DNA of 64,000 bases. Origin: Rhodeus uyekii (lineage: Eukaryota > Chordata > Actinopteri > Cypriniformes > Acheilognathidae). Both the position numbers and the translations under genes were made by a program. The DNA lies in contig JAWRVZ010000560.1 in the NCBI GenBank assembly GCA_037043235.1, positions 35,001-99,000 on the forward strand, given 5' to 3'. This document shows positions 11,901-22,510 of the stretch, one piece after another (the stretch's first letter is position 1; the number at the start of each line of letters is the position of its first letter). The notes under the pieces are model-generated. The model saw only the letters and a program-made list of their open reading frames with translations. It was not told the DNA's origin and did not search any database.

Positions 11901-13434
11901 TGATGTCACGTGATGAGTGTTGAAGTGAGATGATGTCACGTGATGAGTGTTGAAGTGAGATGATGTCACGTGATGAGTGTTGAAGTGTGGTGATGTCACG
12001 TGATGAGTGTTGAAGTGTGGTGATGTCACGTGATGAGTGTTGAAGTGTGGTGATGTCACGTGATGAGTGTTGAAGTGTGGTGATGTCACGTGATGAGTGT
12101 TGAAGTGTGGTGATGTCACGTGATGAGTGTTGAAGTGTGATGATGTCACGTGATGAGTGTTGAAGTGTGATGATGTCACGTGATGAGTGTTGAAGTGTGG
12201 TGATGTCACGTGATGAGTGTTGAAGTGTGATGATGTCACGTGATGAGTGTTGAAGTGAGATGATGTCACGTGATGAGTGTTGAAGTGTGATGATGTCACG
12301 TGATGAGTGTTGAAGTGTGGTGATGTCACGTGATGAGTGTTGAAGTGAGATGATGTCACGTGATGAGTGTTGAAGTGAGATGATGTCACGTGATGAGTGT
12401 TGAAGTGAGATGATGTCACGTGATGAGTGTTGAAGTGTGGTGATGTCACGTGATGAGTGTTGAAGTGTGGTGATGTCACGTGATGAGTGTTGAAGTGTGG
12501 TGATGTCACGTGATGAGTGTTGAAGTGTGATGATGTCACGTGATGAGTGTTGAAGTGTGGTGATGTCACGTGATGAGTGTTGAAGTGTGGTGATGTCACG
12601 TGATGAGTGTTGAAGTGTGATGATGTCACGTGATGAGTGTTGAAGTGTGATGATGTCACGTGATGAGTGTTGAAGTGTGGTGATGTCACGTGATGAGTGT
12701 TGAAGTGTGGTGATGTCACGTGATGAGTGTTGAAGTGTGGTGATGTCACGTGATGAGTGTTGAAGTGTGGTGATGTCACGTGATGAGTGTTGAAGTGTGG
12801 TGATGTCACGTGATGAGTGTTGAAGTGTGGTGATGTCACGTGATGAGTGTTGAAGTGTGATGATGTCACGTGATGAGTGTTGAAGTGTGGTGATGTCACG
12901 TGATGAGTGTTGAAGTGTGGTGATGTCACGTGATGAGTGTTGAAGTGTGGTGATGTCACGTGATGAGTGTTGAAGTGTGGTGATGTCACGTGATGAGTGT
13001 TGAAGTGTGGTGATGTCACGTGATGAGTGTTGAAGTGTGGTGATGTCACGTGATGAGTGTTGAAGTGTGGTGATGTCACGTGATGAGTGTTGAAGTGTGA
13101 TGATGTCATGTGATGAGTGTTGAAGTGTGATGATGTCATGTGATGAGTGTTGAAGTGTGATGATGTCATGTGATGAGTGTTGAAGTGTGATGATGTCATG
13201 TGATGAGTGTTGAAGTGTGATGATGTCATGTGATGAGTGTTGAAGTGTGATGATGTCATGTGATGAGTGTTGAAGCTCTAGCGGAGAGTGTTTGTTTACA
13301 GTGAGAGTGTGTTTGAGGAGATCTCACCGCTGTGACTCCAGCTGTTCATCGCTGATCTCCTGCACTCGCCCCTGCAGAGCGTTGAGCTTCTGAACATGCC
13401 GTCTGCAGTCGACCGAAGCGCCCCGACCAAACTC
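6595..13434 (-). CDS. mrnip: MRN complex-interacting protein (MRNIP), 5'-incomplete, 5 exons
   Basis: Nuclear protein that binds MRE11-RAD50-NBS1 and helps the DNA-damage response. Exons on the minus strand: 13328-13434, 7938-8010, 7730-7854, 7494-7575, 6595-6996. All join in frame with GT-AG borders and give 262 residues before the stop. The first visible exon encodes DCRRHVQKLNALQGRVQE, the conserved segment after the N-terminal zinc-ribbon region of MRNIP. Later exons hold acidic stretches (EEEEDEEEEEN), ISRWSKY, a basic RKRKKP likely NLS, and the acidic/aromatic tail LTDEDFDDTF. The N-terminal Cys-rich exon is not found up to the N gap at 13771. The gene is tail to tail with sqstm1, as in human 5q35; its AATAAA (minus) at 6557-6562 lies only about 70 bp from that of sqstm1. 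The intron 8011-13327 holds a giant minisatellite. Confidence 0.88.
7040..7490. repeat. GT/GA compound microsatellite in mrnip intron
   Basis: About 450 bp of GTGTGT, GAGAGA and GTCTATCT mixtures between the last two mrnip exons. Its long minus-strand Thr-His-Ser frame is a repeat artefact. Confidence 0.9.
8011..10251. other. mrnip: mrnip intron without recognised genes
   Basis: Intronic, AT-rich. Holds two GT microsatellites at about 8739-8772 and 8913-8940. I see no exon or transposon end in it. Confidence 0.6.
10252..13275 (-). repeat. 30-bp minisatellite, 100 full units, with CACGTG in nearly every unit
   Basis: Exactly 100 complete 30-bp units (10261-13260) plus partial units at both ends. 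Unit core TGATGAGTGTTGAAGTG, then a variable triplet, then TGATGTCACG. Variation is almost only in the triplet: AGA, TGG or TGA. Across 101 unit junctions, 95 read GTCACGTGATG and the last six (from 13110) read GTCATGTGATG. Length 30 is a multiple of three and no frame-closing stop occurs on the minus strand, so a 1027-codon frame with a 10-residue repeat (SHFNTHHVTS) exists. It has no other coding support. The array sits in the mrnip intron. Confidence 0.97.
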
Positions 13435-13443
13435 CTGCAGGAC

Positions 13444-13630
13444 AACACACACACCAATCACACCGTCACAACTCACACCAATATCACCATCAGAACTCAC
13501 ACACACACACACACACCCGTCACATCAATATCACTATCAGAACTCACACACACACACACACACACTCCAATCACACCCGTGACACCAATATCACCATCAG
13601 AACTCACACACACCAATATCACCATCAGAA

Positions 13631-13671
<41 letters not shown>

Positions 13672-13770
13672 CAATATCACCATCAGAACTCACACACCAA
13701 TATCACCATCAGAACTCACACACACCAATATCACCATCAGAACTCACTCACACACACACACACACACACA
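13444..13770 (+). repeat. CACCAATATCACCATCAGAACTCA tandem repeat with CA microsatellites
   Basis: Several copies of a block reading AATATCACCATCAGAACTCA alternate with (CA)n, running into the assembly gap at 13771-13780. Lies just upstream of the first visible mrnip exon. Confidence 0.85.
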
Positions 13771-13780
13771 NNNNNNNNNN
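13771..13780. other. Assembly gap (10 N)
   Basis: Ten N in a CA-rich repeat. The missing mrnip 5' exon could lie in unassembled sequence here. Confidence 1.
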
Positions 13781-14059
13781 CCTGAGGAACAACAAGAGAT
13801 GCAACAAGCGGCCACAAGGAAAACGAGTCGGTGTCAGGAACAGGCTAAGGGGACACGCACACCGCGTTCCGGTTTCACACTGTTTTCTTGTTCTGTTGCT
13901 CTATATTGTTTTCTTGTGTTTTAGTAACGCGATTGTGTGTGAAGCATTGATTACAAACTGCTCAAACTGCTGTGGACCGTTCCTGATAACTGATGCGGAA
14001 CATCAGTCGTGTCGTGCTTCACTTTACGTTTAGGCGAGCTATCCGGCCTCTCCTAGATA

Positions 14060-14425
14060 ATAAACGCGTTACAACACCATGACACCAGACTGGCCACCTC
14101 CCTCCTGTAAGTTGCCTCGTCACCGCTAGCGATACCTCCTATCACTGCGGTGTCGTCCGCGAACTTCAGGATGATATTGTCCTTGTGGGAGGCGACACAG
14201 TTGTAGGTGTACAGGGTGTAGAGGATGGGGCTGAGTACACAGTCCTGTGGAGTGCCAATGTTCGTGATGGTGCTGGCTGAAGTCCTATTTCCAATCCTGA
14301 CAGACTGAGGCCTGCCAGTCAGGAAATCTAGGAGCCAGTCATAGAGGGTGGGGTGCAAACCAAGTATGGACAGTTTGTGGGTGAGTTTGTGTGGTATGAC
14401 TGTGCGGAACTGTAATCTATGAAGA
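14060..14425 (-). mobile_element. LINE reverse-transcriptase fragment
   Basis: Minus-strand frame encodes part of a non-LTR retrotransposon RT: DWLLDFLTGRPQSVRIG, a GTPQDCVLSPILYTL segment, and the catalytic-type FADDTAVIGG. Only about 120 codons remain. It abuts the AFF-like exon ending near 14430, producing a chimeric open frame of no biological meaning. A CR1/L2/Rex-type LINE is likely. Confidence 0.8.
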
Positions 14426-15009
14426 GGTCTCGGCACCATGTTACTCTTCAGCTTCATAGTGTACCTGCCCAACCAGCAAACACACACACTGAGAGCAAAC
14501 TCACGACTCCTGAGCAGATATGCAGGGTGAAAGATTCCCACAGTCTTACTTGACGAGCTCCACGGGTTCAGCATGCATGAGGAAGGGGGATTTGGCCTTC
14601 TGAGCGCTTTTCTCCAGTGCGTTTCCACACTCGATGAGAGACACCACAGCGTCCAGACAGTATACGGCCTTCTCAAAGCAGTCCATCTTTGGAAGAGATG
14701 ATGCATGTGAGGGGAAACACACTCGAAACATTTAGCACTAACGCACAGAAACCTAAAACAATCTTGCCATTGGCACAGACAGCACTGACCCCGTGAGTTT
14801 AAACATGGGCTTCATGTGAGGAGAGCACCTGATGTGTCGCTCTCAATGAAGGACTGACACAAAAGGTCAGGGGTCACAAACATATCAAGCAGATGAACTG
14901 ACACAGACACAGACGTAGAGTGTGTTTCAGCTTTGTGTTTCAGCTTCTTCGCCTGTTGAAGGTAATGTTCAGCATATGAAGCCTTTAATTCAGACGATTG
15001 GACTCTCAA

Positions 15010-15359
15010 AAAACCCTCAGCTAATCACAAGAACACACATGGCGCTTATTTTTGGGGAAACCAATGAGAATTCACTATGCACTGAAAAGCATTTTTCCTG
15101 AGTTGTAAATAAAATAGACTGTTACAATAACAGACAATTAGGACAAATACTAATAGCGTAATAGGATCTTAAGGAATACATGAATTAGTGTTTGTATCCG
15201 TCTTCAAACAGGAGTTTTGATCTCGATTCTCCGCCATCAGAGAGGAGTGGATTTTCTGGTTTAGAGCTTTTCTCCTGGTTAAAAGACTGACATTGAGAAA
15301 TGAGAAACTGAAAATTCATCAAATCAAACTTTGATGTTGAAATAAACTCGATACAAGTA
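15010..15359. other. AFF-like intron, no feature seen
   Basis: AT-rich intronic sequence between the AKKLKHKAE exon and the Tc1-like transposon. No exon or repeat was recognised. Confidence 0.5.
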
Positions 15360-15361
15360 TA

Positions 15362-16911
15362 CAGGGAGTGCAGAATTATTAGGCAAATGAGTATTTTGAC
15401 CACATCATCCTCGTTATGCATGTTGTCTTACTCCAAGCTGTATAGGCTGGAAAGCCTACTATCAATTAAGCATATTAGGTGATGTGCATCTCTGTAATGA
15501 GAAGGGGTGTGGTCTAATGACATCAACACCCTATATCAGGTGTGCATAATTATTAGGCAACTTCCTTTCCTTTGGCAAAATGGGTCAAAAGAAGGACTTG
15601 ACAGGCTCAGAAAAGTCAAAAATAGTGAGATATATTGCAGAAGGATGCAGCAGTCTTAAAATAGCCAAGCTTCTGAAGCGTGATCATCGAACAATCAAGC
15701 GTTTCATTCAAAATAGTCAACAGGGTCGCAAGAAGCGTGCGGAAAAACCAAGGCGCAAAATAACTGCCCGTGAACTGAGAAAAGTCAAGCGTGCAGCTGC
15801 CAAGATGCCACTTGCCACCAGTTTGGCCATATTTCAGAGCTGCAACATCACTGGAGTGCCCAAAAGCACAAGGTGTGCAATACTCAGAGACATGGCCAAG
15901 GTAAGAAAGGCAGAAAGTCGACCACCACTGAACAAGACACACAAGCTGAAACGTCAAGACTGGGCCAAGAAATATCTCAAGACTGATTTTTCTAAGGTTT
16001 TATGGACTGATGAAATGAGAGTGAGTCTTGATGGGCCCGTGGCTGGATTGGTAAAGGGCAGAGAGCTCCAGTCCGACTCAGACGCCAGCAAGGTGGAGGT
16101 GGAGTACTGGTTTGGGCTGGTATCATCAAAGATGAGCTTGTGGGGCCTTTTCGGGTTGAGGATGGAGTCAAGCTCAACTCCCAGTCCTACTGCCAGTTTC
16201 TGGAAGACACCTTCTTCAAGCAGTGGTACAGGAAGAAGTCTGCATCCTTCAAGAAAAACATGATTTTCATGCAGGACAATGCTCCATCACACGCGTCCAA
16301 GTACTCCACAGCGTGGCTGACAAGAAAGGGTATAAAAGAAGAAAATCTAATGATATGGCCTCCTTGTTCACCTGATCTGAACCCCATTGAGAACCTGTGG
16401 TCCATCATCAAATGTGCGATTTACAAGGAGGGAAAACAGTACACCTCTCTGAACAGTGTCTGGGAGGCTGTGGTTGCTGCTGCACGCAATGTTGATGGTG
16501 AACAGATCAAAACACTGACAGAATCCATGGATGGCAGGCTTTTGAGTGTCCTTGCAAAGAAAGGTGGCTATATTGGTCACTGATTTGTTTTTGTTTGGTT
16601 TTTGAATGTCAGAAATGTATATTTGTGAATGTTGAGATGTTATATTGGTTTCACTGGTAAAAATAAATAATTGAAATGGGTATAAATTTGTTTTTTGTTA
16701 AGTTGCCTAATAATTATGCACAGTAATAGTCACCTGCACACCCAGATATCCCCCTAAAATAGCTAAAACTAAAAACTACGTAAAATATTGATACAAAAAT
16801 ATTCAGCTTTGATATTAATTAGTTTTTTGTGTTCAGTGAGAACATGGTTGTTGTTCAATAATAAAATTAATCCTCAAAAATACAACTTGCCTAATAATTC
16901 TGCACTTCCTG
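15362..16911 (+). mobile_element. Tc1/mariner DD37E (TRT-like) transposon with TA target duplications
   Basis: A 1550-bp element flanked by TA (15360-15361, 16912-16913). Outer ends start CAGGGAGTGCAGAATTATTA and are mirrored at 16888-16911. A second perfect inverted pair around GCATAATTATTAGGCAA lies inside (15541-15562 and 16701-16722), an IR/DR-like arrangement. It carries one transposase gene. The near-perfect ends and open frames suggest a fairly recent copy. Confidence 0.93.
15580..16583 (+). pseudogene. Tc1-like transposase, DD37E, single frameshift
   Basis: Cut-and-paste transposase. An N-terminal paired-like HTH region (residues about 1-110, with IAKLLKRDHRTIKRFI and a basic GRKK patch) is followed by the DDE core: VLWTDE, FMQDNAPSH and PDLNPIENLW. 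I count 37 residues between the second Asp and the Glu, which is the DD37E spacing described for the TRT group of vertebrate Tc1-like elements. The total length, 1004 nt, is one base short of 335 codons. A one-base deletion near 16040 (after DEMRVSLDGP) shifts the frame, which is regained in another frame by about 16090. No other break was seen, so the copy is nearly intact. Confidence 0.92.
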
Positions 16912-17365
16912 TATGTTTAATGAGTCTTGCGTCTCCAAAACTGCCGGTTTTCTCTTTCATGGCATACCAACAACTTCCACAGAAGCTTACAGAGCAAGTT
17001 AGACAACGACTGTCTAAAATCACAACTGAACAAACACTCTATATACAGTGGAGTCCACTTATCTCGAGTCATGGTTAACTCGCCAATACTATTATGTCGA
17101 CGATTTTGAAGTGGAACCGCCAAACTCCCTATTTGTCTCAGTATTTTCTTGTTGGTTATGTCGATTCCTTAATCTCGCCGAAATCTAGTATCTCGAGCAT
17201 AAATGAGAGACAAATTATCCACTTCACATGGGTATTTCGTGACTCATGAGCATACCTCGTTCGCTGAGTTTGCGTTGCAGGTGCAGCGCGCGCTCACTTC
17301 AACGACAGTTCACTCACGTTGATCTGAGGGATAACACACTGCAGGTATTCTGTGTTTTTTTTCTT

Positions 17366-17760
17366 CTAAAAATGTATGGAGGTGTTAAGAGAAAACTGGA
17401 CAATCAATCTCAAACTAAGATGTCGACGATGCAGTGTTTCAGTGGTTCACAAATACACGAGCAACAAACCTTCCCGTCAATGGTCCCTTGCTGATGGAGA
17501 AGGCGGACATTCTTGCAGCAAAGAGTTTGACTTGACTTTAAAGCAAATCCGGGGTGGCTGAATCGTTTCAAAAAGAGGCACAACATTGTCTTCAAAGTGA
17601 TTTGTGGAGAGAGCGCAGCGGTTAAACAGAAGCAAGTGGTTCGGGGATTAAGAATCAAATGCGCACCGTGCTGGATGACTATGAGACTCTGAACATTTCA
17701 GCCGATCGCTTCATCAAACAAATCGCGGCAACACTGTTGTGTAAAAAAACACCAAAACGT
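17366..17760 (+). pseudogene. Tigger transposase remnant
   Basis: Starts MYGGVKRKL and carries CENP-B HTH-type residues GWLNRFKKRHNI about 70 codons later after a frame change. The stretch TVLDDYETLNISAD resembles the segment before the first catalytic Asp of Tigger transposases. Stops and frame changes make it non-functional. Confidence 0.7.
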
Positions 17761-18139
17761 TTTTTCTCATTTACATCATGTACATCAATACATTTTCATT
17801 TTTATTTCTCTTACTACAACCCACGGTTTGGTTTCACTTTTATAAGAAATACAACCGGCAGGTTTCAAACCCGTCAACACTGATCGGGCTGTCAGAGCAG
17901 TCAGATGGTTCACTGCCGGAGTGAAGCAGTGTGTTTGCTTCAAACGTCATTTTCACGTGACTAGTGACGTAATGATACAAGCTCCGAAGCAGTGGTTCAT
18001 TGCAAAGCTCGTTCGAGTTTGAAGCAAGCTTCGGAGCGTCGGTGTCAGACGTAACATCACTACAGACGCGCACCATTGCCGCTTGCAGCCGCTCAAAATG
18101 TGTTTTTTAGAAAAATTAGGTGAAATTGAATAATTTTCC

Positions 18140-18475
18140 GCGGCACACCTGACGATCTCTCACTCCACACTAGTTGAAAAACACTGTCTTGAGGGTTGTT
18201 AATCTTTGGGCTAACAGGCTGACAGGCAGCTGACAGGTCGTCCACCACCGTCACTCTGACAGCTGCGCTGATTGGCTGTCTGACCTGTCAATCATGCAAG
18301 AAAGCGTGATTGGCTGTGCTGCCATGAAGGCGGGCTCTTCTCTTAATGTGACGAGCGAGAGACTGTTTTTTCTTTCTTTTCTTCTGATTCTGACTTTCTC
18401 ATTGCTTTCTTATTGCGTGAATTTCGCGCACAAGCACTGTGTACGGATTATCTGCATCTGAGGGTTATATGTGGG
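18140..18475 (+). mobile_element. hAT remnant sharing sequence with the element at 62.5-63.5 kb
   Basis: The run from GTCACTCTGACAGCT through TGACCTGTCAATCATGCAAG to CGCGCACAAGCACTGTGTAC also occurs at about 63208-63333 inside the Charlie-like element. The copies differ by small indels. No ends are defined here. Confidence 0.65.
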
Positions 18476-18483
18476 GAAATCGG

Positions 18484-19510
18484 TAGTGATGGCAAAATGA
18501 AGCCCCATGAAGCAGTGAAGCCCTGCAGGGAAATGCTTCACACACACATAGGGGCTTCAAGATGATTCATTTGCTCGACTACCCCATCATGTGGGCAGAA
18601 AAATGTATAACATGCTTGGTGTTTGCAATAAAATAGTGGGATGTGAATCATGCTCTGAATACAAAAATATTATTTTGAAGAGCGTTTTAACATGAATTGT
18701 TTTGTGTTATTTTATTTTTTTGCTTTTGCTTATGCAACAAGTGAAAATGTTAAATAAGGAGGTAAAATAAAGAGTTTATTCATTTTTATTTAAAAACAAT
18801 TTTTTCCACTATGGCTTTCAAAGTCTAAAAAAATATAATTTATTGAATTGAAAAGTATTGAAATGTGATAATAAAGTGCTCAGCCAAGTCAACCTTCTCA
18901 GCTAAATTGAATTACATATGTAAGAGTTAAAAAAACAACTATACAGTGTAGTGTGGGGCTATGAATATAAATGGGATATATATCTCCTCGTTGCCATGCA
19001 AGACTCTAAAGTGCCTTAGCATAGTTGAGGTGTTATTATTATAACTTAGCTCCTTGGAACACATCAGATGCTTCAGCTACAAGTATTCAGAAAAGTTGTC
19101 ACATTTTATTTTATTCATTAATGGAATCTATTACATAGTAATTGCAGGTGCCTTACATTCTTAGGTGAGAACAACTCAAAGTGCTCCCAAACAGGGGAAA
19201 ATCTCCTCTTTCTTGTTGGTTCCATCGCAAGAAAAGAAGCTCGAATCGAATGCCAAAAACAGCGCAATAAAGGGACCCAAAAACACAAAAAGCGAGGGAC
19301 AATACATAGTGTTTCACTGCCGCTTTTATTTCGAGCTGCACTCAAACCTAGCGAATCCTTTCCTGAAGCAGTCACGTGGTACACCCTACGCAGGGTTTCA
19401 AACGTCAGCACTTACGTCAGCAACACGCGCATCGACCCGCGGTTCATGAACCACTCATCTAGATTACTCGGCACACGCTTCGGGGATTCGAACCGAGAAG
19501 CACATCACTA
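18484..19510 (-). mobile_element. Non-autonomous hAT, copy 1, 8-bp target duplication
   Basis: 1027 bp, flanked by the 8-bp direct repeat GAAATCGG (18476-18483 and 19511-19518). Ends TAGTGATGGC and ACATCACTA are inverted. The minus-strand frame near the right end encodes RKRRFSPVWEHFELFSP, a BED zinc-finger start typical of hAT transposases, and then stops. The catalytic region is absent, so this is an internal-deletion derivative. A second copy is at 54202-55219. Confidence 0.92.
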
Positions 19511-19555
19511 GAAATCGGTAATATATATGTATGGGTTGTATGTTAATATATGTCA

Positions 19556-19660
19556 AGTCAAGTCAAGTCACCTTTATTTATATAGCGCTTTTTACAATGT
19601 AGATTGTTTCAAAGCAGCTTTACAGGAAAAACAATATAAACAAAGTTTGTTTGGCTGAAC
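19556..19660 (+). repeat. Dispersed fish repeat (TTTATTTATATAGCGC type)
   Basis: Contains CACCTTTATTTATATAGCGC and TTGTTTCAAAGCAGCTTTAC, a motif set found scattered in many fish genomes. Preceded by a short (TCAAG) repeat. Confidence 0.6.
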
Positions 19661-19939
19661 AGAAGCCCCAAAAGAGCAGGCGAATCAATACAATTGATGA
19701 ATTTTAAGTGTTAAGTAAAATAACCCATACATCATATATGTAATATATGATGTATGGGTTATCTTGCGAAACGGTTATCTCGACATAACCGAACTCCACT
19801 GTAGTTAGAATGTAATCCAGGTCTATGACATAAGCTATGTCACTAGCTAGGTTTCAATACAATGCTACGATTTTAAATTTTCCCAAAATTGGAATATAGC
19901 ATAAAACATTTATGAATACAGCAGTGTTTCAATCCCATG

Positions 19940-21021
19940 TGTAGCCATGAGCATTTATTTTGTTAACTGAATTACGGGTTAATAACGGGTTTAGCGACTA
20001 AAATAGCTCGCAGGGGGCAACTCGGCAATAGGGGGCAACTCGGGGAAAGGTTTTCTACGACAGGAAAGTTCAGGGAAGAGATTTCCTCCGAAATCTCACC
20101 CCGAAAGGGGGCCCAGGAAAGATTCGGCCCTACTGGGAAAACCAAGTGTACAAGGTAAAGGTGAGAAAAGCAGATGACAGCCCGGTTTATGAGATAAGTC
20201 CAGAAAATGGCAAAGGGAGGAACAGAGTTGTGCACAGAAACCTCCTGCTGCCCTGTGACTTGTTACCTTCTGACCAGCCACCAACAGACAATCGCCAACC
20301 ACAGAAAAACTCCTCGAGCTCTTCCAAGGGAAGAACCAGATCTCGACCTCAGCAGCGACAGCAGTCGGAACAGAGTGACACCTCCGACGAGGAACGCAGT
20401 GGAACCTACCGTTGGCACCTCAGATCTAGCAGCCAGCGAAGACAGAAACCTCTGAATCCTTTGAACTTCCAGCCCCAGCAACAGCACCCTCAGCACCACG
20501 AAGAGGATGTGCCACTACAAGCTCAGAGACCTGATTTGAAACTTGACAGGCCTGAGTATGGTGAATCAGGGGAAGGCTCCCTGATCCCGACACAAGGAGA
20601 GCGACATACAGTAAACCAGCGACCCCAGAGTCTAAGACATCAGCCTGTGGTAATGAGGTATGATACATTGGGTCAACCGACTTTGGTAAAAAGAAACTGT
20701 AAGGTCACAGAGACTCAAGTAACGCAAACTAAGGATTATTGGAGGCCTTGGATGGTTGGGGTGTTCTAAGGAAAATTTTTGTTCACGGAAATGTCAGGAG
20801 ACATTTAGTTTTGTGGGGGAGAGTGTAGCCATGAGCATTTATTTTGTTAACTGAATAACGGGTTAATGGCGTTAATAACGGGTTTCGCCAGCAGGGGCAA
20901 CCGAGTCACATAACGTGTCAGTAACTAACAACACAGAAGCAGTGTTAGTGGGTAATGAGTTGTAGTGTGCACACAATGTGGTGTTGCTCAGTGAATAAAC
21001 TGTATTTTTGTCTTTTGACAG
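19940..21021 (+). mobile_element. Ty3/gypsy-type LTR retrotransposon remnant
   Basis: A start-of-LTR block (TGTAGCCATGAGCATTTATT) occurs at about 19941 and again at about 20826, the second after a GTGGGGGAGAG polypurine tract. The later copy reads on to an AATAAA and TTTTGACA near 21021, as for a 195-bp LTR. Between them is only the 3' end of pol. A further partial LTR-like copy lies at 21911-22020. Confidence 0.7.
20100..20769 (+). pseudogene. Gypsy pol 3' end (integrase C-terminus and tail)
   Basis: Encodes YKVKVRKADDSPVYEI and GRNRVVHRNLLLPCDLLP, which correspond to the C-terminal GPY/F-like module of gypsy integrases, followed by a Gln/Ser-rich tail. No protease, RT or RNase H is left. 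The frame is cut at its 5' end. Confidence 0.7.
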
Positions 21022-21910
21022 GTAAGCTGGCGTGAAACGATGATCACATTAATAATAGTAAACTGTAGTGTAGTGTCTTAAAGTGATAGCTCATATCCGA
21101 GTCATGAAAGAGATGTTGAACCTGTTTGATTTGAGGAATGTCATTCACAAAATGGCGGACGAGAGTTTAAGTCCGAAATAAAACTAGTAAAGTTCTATAT
21201 TAGTCAAGTGAGTGAATTAGCATCTAGCAATGTGTTTGTGGGGGGATAATAATGAATGATTGTGAATTGTACGAACATACTGAACATAGGTTGAATGTGT
21301 GTGGTGACGTGCAGTCTGAGTAAAAGTGTGTGTGTTCATGATCAGTGACATCTTGCATGTTAGTTAACGTTGTGCTGCCCATGATTACAGTTAAGGGTAT
21401 CCTGAATGTCTTCAAAGTAAGGAGTAGTCAAAATTCTGTAGCAAAATGCTTTTATAAACGATTGAGTGATGTTGCTTTAAAAGAAAACTCAATCAGAGGT
21501 GTTTAGTTCAAATATAGTGCATGACAAATTTGTATCACCAGTGCATTTCATCCGAGAATAAAACAAAAATTACAAACTATTAAAAATTTTATTAATCCAG
21601 GTTCGTACAATAATCAATTCAGTCAGTTAAGCAATGGGAATGGTATAAATAGTTATGTCCAGTGTTATGGTTAAGTGTATGCAGTATTTGTATGTTCATG
21701 TTGAAAGTGTGTTTCATACTCTGTTATTTGTGGTATGTATACTTTAATGTGAGAGTGGGCACAGAAGTTTGATTTGTAATGATAATGTATTTAGAGCAGG
21801 TCTGTCTGAGGAATTAGTATGATCACCTAGTGACCAGTTTACTGCTATATACCTGCCTGAATATGTTCTGTTAGATCTGTTGTGATTTGTGCAATTGTGT
21901 TATGAGAAAG

Positions 21911-22020
21911 TATACAGTAACTAACAACACAGAAGCAGTGTTAGTAGGTGATGAGTGGCAGTGTGAACACAACGTGGTTTTGCTCCGTTAATAAACTGTG
22001 TTTTTGTCTTTTAACAGGAA
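21911..22020 (+). repeat. LTR-like partial copy
   Basis: About 100 bp (GTAACTAACAACACAGAAGC to GTCTTTTAACA) repeats 20921-21021 with few differences. It suggests a second, overlapping gypsy insertion or a duplicated LTR end. Confidence 0.7.
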
Positions 22021-22510
22021 AATAAATGTGTTGCCCCAAGAACGGATGTCAGTTCATTGTTAAAAGTTTAACACATGTGTTTAAGAGAAAATCGACACTG
22101 TAAATTTGCTGCAATCGAACACCATAACTGACTGAGTCTTAGACAAAATGCAGTAAACACTGTAATGCTCTTTGGATTTGATAACAGATCCCTGATGTTT
22201 GGGAACAATCAGATTTCAGATTTTTTTTTAATATTCCACGTCAAGTGAGCACACAAGTTTTATACTTAAAAAAAAAATTTTTTTAGAACCGTCTTGCCAT
22301 TTCCACCCAGTATATTTCTAAATGCGATAACCCAAAACTGCATACAAGTTTGATCTGCATTGCTTCACTAGCTTTTCATAATTCTTCTTCTGAAGACAGG
22401 ACTGAAGTGGAATATATGCAGTGTGAAGGTGGTGTGAATGCATTAAATTTTCAGAACATAAAACCAAGAAATTGTCATACTTTAAAGCTATTTTGAGCTG
22501 GACTGCGTTA
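22021..22510. other. AFF-like intron, no feature seen
   Basis: AT-rich non-coding sequence; nothing recognised. Confidence 0.5.

Larger units (their letters stand above)
17046..19801 (+). mobile_element. Tigger/pogo-like transposon, degenerate, with nested hAT elements
   Basis: Flanked by TA (17044-17045, 19802-19803). The left end CAGTGGAGTCCACTTATCTC is mirrored by ACATAACCGAACTCCACTG at the right. Inside, near 17370-17700, a decayed frame reads KANPGWLNRFKKRHNIVFK, the CENP-B-type DNA-binding domain of pogo transposases, and then a remnant of the DDE region. Several stops and shifts are present. At least one complete hAT (18484-19510) and a hAT remnant lie within it. Confidence 0.8.

Noticed and set aside
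10176..13259. 1027-codon open frame with 10-residue repeat
   Set aside because: Arises because the 30-bp repeat is divisible by three and stop-free. No promoter, no flanking coding context, and it lies in a mrnip intron on the same strand.
10252..13275. CRISPR-like array
   Set aside because: Units are contiguous 30-bp repeats without unique spacers, in a vertebrate intron.
13396..13785. Plus-strand Thr-His-rich frame
   Set aside because: CA-repeat translation that runs into the N gap.
14053..14706. 217-aa open frame on minus strand
   Set aside because: Chimera of AFF-like exon, intron and LINE RT fragment; not one protein.
19118..19411. 97-aa gene on minus strand
   Set aside because: Only the BED-finger start of a deleted hAT transposase plus non-coding sequence; duplicated in the second hAT copy.
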